Shown here piece after piece: positions 60,201-64,000 of a stretch of 64,000 bases of DNA. A program made the translations under genes and the position numbers. Source of the stretch: Casuarina equisetifolia (lineage: Eukaryota; Streptophyta; Magnoliopsida; Fagales; Casuarinaceae); the NCBI GenBank assembly GCA_028551475.1, contig CM052357.1, positions 2,232,001 through 2,296,000 on the forward strand, in the 5' to 3' direction. Positions within the stretch are counted from its first letter, which is position 1; every line of letters starts with the position of its first letter. The notes under the pieces were generated by a model that made no database searches, was not told where the DNA came from, and saw only the letters and a program-made list of their open reading frames with translations.

Positions 60201-61873
60201 TGAGTGTATTTAGTGGTGGACAATAAATTGGCAGTAAAAGCGGGGGCATAAAGCACATCATAAAGAAAATATCTATTATGGAGAATGACAGATCCAATAT
60301 GGGTAATGGGAATATGTTTGCCATTGGGAAGTTTGACTGTGCGAGATTCATGAATGCATGACCGAGGAGAAATTAAGCAATGAAAATCACCCGTAATATG
60401 CTCACTAGCCCCTGAGTCTACAAGCCAATGAGATAAACAACGGCGTTTAGGGAAAATACCTGCTACATGGGTAGTGGTCCGAGAAGAATTTCCAGCAGTA
60501 GAGGAGTTTGCAAGGGGTTGCTTTTGCCTACGGATAAAGGAAATAATTTCCTTTTGGTCCTCTTTAGTGAGAACTGTGTCATCATCAGAAGCATCATCAG
60601 TGGCAGTGGCATTATGAGCAGATCGTCTATTGGTAGCCTTCCCTTTCCCTTTCGGTGGAGGAGGATGACCGTGTAGCTTGAAGCACTTGGATTGAGAATG
60701 CCCAGAACGGCCACAGTGAGCACATTTATGGAGTTGGAAGCATTCATCTATGGAGTGACCACGGCGCCCACAATGCTTGCAATTTTCAGAGGGAGCTTGC
60801 TGATTAACGGACCCTAAGTGTGCTTGCGGGAGGTATGCGGGCTGGGTGACAAAGGAACTCATAGGAGTGAGTTGGGAAAAGTTGCGTGGGTCTGTAAGAG
60901 AGAACCCAGCGGCTTGGGTCCGCGGGTCAATGAGAGTGAACCCAGCTGGAGCCCGCGCAAGGAGGCCCACACCAGGAGCGACCCGTGCGATGGAGTGAGC
61001 TGGAGCTTGAGTGGCTGAGCCGCACGCACCGAGCTGGAGATTCCCGAGCTGTGCATCGACGGCAAAGACCATGGAATCCAGCCGAGGGCCAGTCCCGAGT
61101 GAACGACCACGATGTAGACGCCGTTCTTCATCGCGAATCATGCCTATAGCTTCAGAGAGCTGCAGAACAGGACGAGTATTGTGGATCTGGGACCGAGCAG
61201 TGCAGAAATCTTCATCTAACCCATTCAAGAACTGGGTAAGTTTGATGCGATCTTGAAAACGACTAAAAGCACTGACACTCTTGAGTTCAGGAAAGAGAAT
61301 GGCGATGTAGGACTCGTACTGGCTCCAGAGATGTTCTAGCCGGTACGAATAATGGTCTACAGGTTCACCGTTTTGAGCAATGGTGGCCATATCGCGTTGG
61401 ACAGTGCAGAGTTCTTGAATCCCCACGCGTTGGAATTGATTCTGAAGATGAAGCCAGACAGCCCTAGCATCAGTTGCATAGGTGAATGTGCGGTAGATCT
61501 CTGGGGCTAGAGCAGTGAGAAGCCAAGAGAGAATGACCCCATTGCAGCGCTTCCATAAGGGATATAGAGGTGAATCTGAGGTGGGTTGAGGGACAGAGGG
61601 ATCCACAATACCGTGCTTATTTTTTCCCATAAGAGCATTGTCCATGTTGCGGCTCCAACTAGCGAAATTTTCAATCCCAAGGAGCTTCTCAGACACAATC
61701 AAAATACCTGTTTGCTCAGTGGGATGAAGATAAAGAGGGTGGCCGGGTTGGACTTGGGAAGGATCATTGGGGTTGCCAGAAAGGCCACGGGAGCGGTGTC
61801 GGGTAGGAGAGCGACGCCGATGACGACGTTCATGGCGACCGCGAACAGGGCTGGGAGAGTTATCGAAAGACAT
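57230..61873 (-). CDS. gag-pol: Copia gag-pol polyprotein
   Basis: A single open frame with no stop or shift; it is open from 61918, but the likely start is the Met at 61873 (MSFDNSPSPVRGRHERR), 175 nt inside the 5' LTR. Domains in order (numbers from 61918): gag with FASWSRNMDNALMGKNKHG; two CCHC knuckles near 375-415 (CKHCGRRGHSIDEC, CAHCGRSGHSQSKC); aspartic protease WLVDSGASEHITG near 498; integrase with HQRLGHPS zinc region, HVDIWGP near 708, RTDNA, and QNGVVERKH near 802 (D, D, E); reverse transcriptase with FKARLVAKGYSQ and YVDDMII near 1234; RNase H with YCDATYGSC, STESEYRA and CDNEAA to the end. It makes the capsid, then copies and integrates the element. Length fits plant Copia polyproteins. 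All catalytic residues I can check are present. Confidence 0.95.
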   Translation of the reverse strand: MSFDNSPSPVRGRHERRHRRRSPTRHRSRGLSGNPNDPSQVQPGHPLYLHPTEQTGILIVSEKLLGIENFASWSRNMDNALMGKNKHGIVDPSVPQPTSDSPLYPLWKRCNGVILSWLLTALAPEIYRTFTYATDARAVWLHLQNQFQRVGIQELCTVQRDMATIAQNGEPVDHYSYRLEHLWSQYESYIAILFPELKSVSAFSRFQDRIKLTQFLNGLDEDFCTARSQIHNTRPVLQLSEAIGMIRDEERRLHRGRSLGTGPRLDSMVFAVDAQLGNLQLGACGSATQAPAHSIARVAPGVGLLARAPAGFTLIDPRTQAAGFSLTDPRNFSQLTPMSSFVTQPAYLPQAHLGSVNQQAPSENCKHCGRRGHSIDECFQLHKCAHCGRSGHSQSKCFKLHGHPPPPKGKGKATNRRSAHNATATDDASDDDTVLTKEDQKEIISFIRRQKQPLANSSTAGNSSRTTTHVAGIFPKRRCLSHWLVDSGASEHITGDFHCLISPRSCIHESRTVKLPNGKHIPITHIGSVILHNRYFLYDVLYAPAFTANLLSTTKYTHDNNCAITLLSKFCVFQDLRTGTVTGVGRVKHDLYFLVSNFDDDACNDVISSSTVDSFVFKEINNVHAPSLSTCNILHQRLGHPSFNAMRHIFDIPTSFMHDIQACSICPLAKHARSSFPHRTTTTTQSFELLHVDIWGPYRAPSHTGARYCLTIVDDHTCVTWTYLMKHKTETLHHLKSFLSLVSTQFGALIKRVRTDNAQDFFSTSCTTFFASHGVIHESSCPYTPQQNGVVERKHRHLFNVARALRFQSHCPIRFWSECLLTATYLINRTPSFALKGQTPYERLFGKLPNLDHFRVFGCLCYAANVTQKDKFGHRSVPSIFMGYPFGQKGYRLLDIQTGKFLVSRDVLFHESVFPFAHASHDTPLDIPVTPTSPSHMHPSPSDTTLQDPDSLAIVPYTGPLRESPPLPSIPPSRRSNRLTKPPIWTKDYVGTHIATPSTAHPICNAISHHRLSSTHDHFICSISAIVEPSTYREAISDPHWRDVMTEEIRALESNHTWELVSLLAGRKAIGSKWVYKVKYKADGSVDRFKARLVAKGYSQRHGIDYEDTYAPVGKLVTVRILTALAAIHNWHIHQMDVHNAFLQRDLDTEIYMRLPEGFQRKRGSKVCKLKSLYGLKQASRQWYQKFTNAFLRAGFHHSQYDYSLFLKSTRKGLLIVFIYVDDMIITRGDEVEIQNLKKYLCSTFHMKDLGLVKYFLGVEMARSLIGIVMNQRKYALELISEYGLSGCKPADTPMEQNVKYTSLEYDEFLDKEGDYPLKDITKYQRLVGRLIYLTVTRPDICFAVRLLSQFMHAPKESHFDAALRVIRYVKRSPGQGLLMKSDNSFTLHAYCDATYGSCPMGRRSTTGFCIMLGDSLISWKSKKQSTVSRSSTESEYRAMASTTCEIIWLLGLFRDLQVPLLSPVNLYCDNEAAMTIAANPVLHEKIKHIEIDHHFIQEKIAARVIRTAHISTRNQPADLLTKALSIQQHHFLQSKLGVYDLYRPPA

Positions 61874-62033
61874 TGGGGAGAAAAAAAGATAAGGAAGAGA
61901 TAATGAGACGAACACCAAATGTTTGACAGAATGTTCCAGTGGGGAACAGACGAAAAAAGAGGTGAGAAAGGGACTGAAAAAAAATCTAGAAAGGAGAGGC
62001 GGAAACGTGTGAGAGCACAGGAAAGATCATCCC

Positions 62034-62047
62034 TGCTCTTGATACCA
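62034..62047 (-). other. Copia primer-binding site
   Basis: In element sense TGGTATCAAGAGCA directly follows the 5' LTR. It fits initiator tRNA-Met (usual TGGTATCAGAGC) with one extra A, a common Copia variant. Confidence 0.8.
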
Positions 62048-62259
62048 TGTTAAGAAACCAATTTAAGCTGAAAAACTCAAAACAGCTTATCATTGAGAGA
62101 GAATATGAGTTTCTTACATATGAACAACAACCGAAAAGGAACATCTACGCTAGCTCTTATACAAGGTAATAAGAATAAAGAATTAACTATTACACGGGCC
62201 TAGATGGGCCTCTGACTATGTGGGCTGTTATGTGCATGTAAAAGACATCACTTTCAATA
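62048..62259 (-). repeat. 5' LTR of the Copia element
   Basis: 212 bp, carrying the element's promoter in minus orientation, with a TGTATAAGAG TATA-like box about 100 bases before the primer site. 211 of 212 bases are identical to 57011-57222. Confidence 0.95.
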
Positions 62260-62264
62260 CAAAC

Positions 62265-64000
62265 AAACTTTTAATATTCATACTATACTTTCATTCTCCT
62301 TAAATTTTAATTATATTTTTTAAATAAATATTGGATGGGATTGAGTTTTCATAGAAATTTTTTTAATTTTAAAGAAAAATATTGATCCAACGAATAATAT
62401 TAACGTGTTAAGTCAAGACGATGCAAAAACAAAAAAACCCATTCACCTATGCAATAATATGGCTTCCACATTAGTTTAAGATAAAACATTCTTTTACAAA
62501 AGAAATGTCAGCTTCATAGAAAAGAGGAGAGGGAAAAAGAATAAAAGTGCACGATTACATTAAACTTAAAAAGAACTATTCCATCTTAGAGTTTTGTTAT
62601 TCATTATAATAGGTCCCTTTACTTGCAGGTTTATTATAATAGAAATAGTAGAATTACAAATGCTTGGAGTGAAGTATCAATCAATAGTGATACAAAATGA
62701 AAAGGAAGAAAGTTTAGGAATTGAAAAATGTTCTATGTATTACTTTCTTACAAAAATGGTAAGAAAACTATTTTATTGATAATACAAGACTATAATTTAA
62801 TAATAATTAGGGTGTAATTTGATTGTAATTAAGATTATAATCCGACTATTATAAAAAAAAACATAGAAAAGGATAAAAAATATTTTTCTATTGCATACAA
62901 GTTAATTTACCAAACAATTTGATTTAAAAAAAATATGATAAGTATTTCATATCGAATCAAGAAATAATGAAGAGGAAGATATGAGAATCTCCAACAAACA
63001 GTACGTCGTCGTTATCGGGTATATTCACCACATAAACTAAAGGCAGAGGTACTAAAGTTGCGCCAGGCGCTGTCTTGTCCCGGCCCCGTGGAATACTCAC
63101 CACATATAATGAGTTGATGAAGCGAACGCAGAGCCACATGTGCGTAGTACGTTGGTTCAGTCTTTGTGTCCTGGCAATACCATGACTTCCCATGCAAAGC
63201 AGACGCAGGTTCATATCACTGCCCCCTCGTTGTCACCATAAGGAAATTTCCGGGAAGCTTCTTGCTGAAGAGGCATTGGCAGCGTTAAAGCAGAGCCGCT
63301 TCTTTCCAGACTCCCCTCTGAAATTCCAGTCTGGCCCGTCCTTCAACCCGTGGTTCACGCAATGTCAGTCACTTCAGGCTTCCACCCAGTTTTCTGAGTA
63401 ATTTTACGAGCAAGAGCCATCTATACTTATGGCGTTTGGTGGATACTTTAGTTATACAATTAGAAACGAAGACAACAGTTATACCATCATTGAGGAATGA
63501 CGAAAGAGAAAGAGCCTAAGAGTTGGAAAAACATTGACATAGAGACAGAAAATTTATGAATGGTTGATGGGTTGTGGAATTGTCTTTCATACTCATTTGT
63601 TGTGTAATTATTATTTTCAGAATTAATAATTTTTGGTTGTTAGTACTTTTATTATAATTTCGATTTTATAAATTTTTATATATTTAAGTGTTTTAATAAC
63701 TTAAAGACTTCTACATAAAATAAAATCTTTGTTATTATTTCGGAATTTATTTGGTTAACTATATTTGACTTTGTTAAACCCCCGTCCTTCTTGAACAAAA
63801 AATTTGATCTCTTACTGTTGAATCTTCAGATCCCTTACCAGTTAAGTAAACAAATCATAAGGCTCCTTTCCCGTCCATGCTTGCGCGGGTGAACGACACA
63901 ACAAAACAACGAAAATTTCGGGAAAGCAAGAGTCACAAAATGGGCTTCTATTTCCTTCCAATAGTCACGTCTAACCCAGTTCTTTTGGATTTGGGTTAGA
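62265..64000. other. Intergenic DNA with repeated TNL flank
   Basis: AT-rich after the Copia element. The segment 63185-63280 (GCAGACGCAGGTTCATATCA, AAGGAAATTTCCGGGAAGCT) matches 56580-56660 and, less well, 53745-53815. No gene is recognised to the window end. Confidence 0.5.

Larger units (their letters stand above)
57011..62259 (-). mobile_element. Young full-length Ty1/Copia LTR retrotransposon
   Basis: 5249 bp on the minus strand: 5' LTR 62048-62259, primer site 62034-62047, a single polyprotein frame, polypurine tract 57223-57232, and 3' LTR 57011-57222. It is flanked by the target duplication CAAAC (57006-57010 and 62260-62264). The two LTRs are 212 bp each and differ at one base (near 57101 against 62138: CGAAAAAG against CGAAAAGG). 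The order protease-integrase-RT-RNase H marks the Copia superfamily. With an unbroken frame, intact termini and nearly identical LTRs, it inserted very recently and may still be competent. Confidence 0.96.

Overview
This is nuclear DNA of a flowering plant, most likely a woody eudicot. The evidence is AT-rich intergenic DNA, short introns with GT/AG ends, TIR-NB-LRR (TNL) resistance genes with the plant post-LRR C-JID domain, and plant Ty1/Copia and Ty3/Gypsy-type LTR elements. I cannot name the species. I found no rRNA, tRNA or CRISPR array.

The core is a decaying tandem TNL cluster, almost all on the minus strand. From right to left: TNL-C (46723-50646) is the one apparently intact member, with five exons whose phases sum to a 1143-aa protein. 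TNL-B (32898-36793) is a pseudogene that lost nearly all of its TIR domain and carries a striking in-frame 40-aa repeat expansion after the C-JID. TNL-A (15820-20092) is complete except for one nonsense codon in the NB-ARC. A fourth remnant lies at 3115-4010. Between them are relics of only the 3' ends of further members (12.0, 23.4-24.4, 31.9, 40.1-40.9, 45.1-45.5 and 54.0 kb). Several relics share a roughly 70-residue C-terminal module that I do not recognise.

One gene runs the other way and looks most novel: 26556-28020 (+). It reads as a four-exon, 406-aa protein joining a TIR domain to a four-helix PGG membrane domain, the module known from ACD6-type ankyrin proteins. Its second exon begins like that of a TNL and then diverges, so it appears to be a TNL front end captured onto a membrane anchor. 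The DNA just upstream resembles an old LTR and carries a TATA box.

Two LTR retrotransposons are delimited with target-site duplications. At 4570-10725 lies a non-autonomous Gypsy-type element (tRNA-Asp primer site, gag only, two TGG-to-TGA stops). It sits inside one copy of an old segmental duplication, so the partner copy near 13.6 kb shows the uninserted site. At 57011-62259 (minus) lies a very young Copia element with one uninterrupted polyprotein and 212-bp LTRs differing at a single base. The remaining intergenic DNA is largely repeated blocks of TNL flanking sequence (38.6-40.0, 51.9-53.0, 54.2-55.2, 56.1 and 63.2 kb), a 152-bp inverted repeat at 52952-53580, and a G-rich island at 25.7-25.9 kb.
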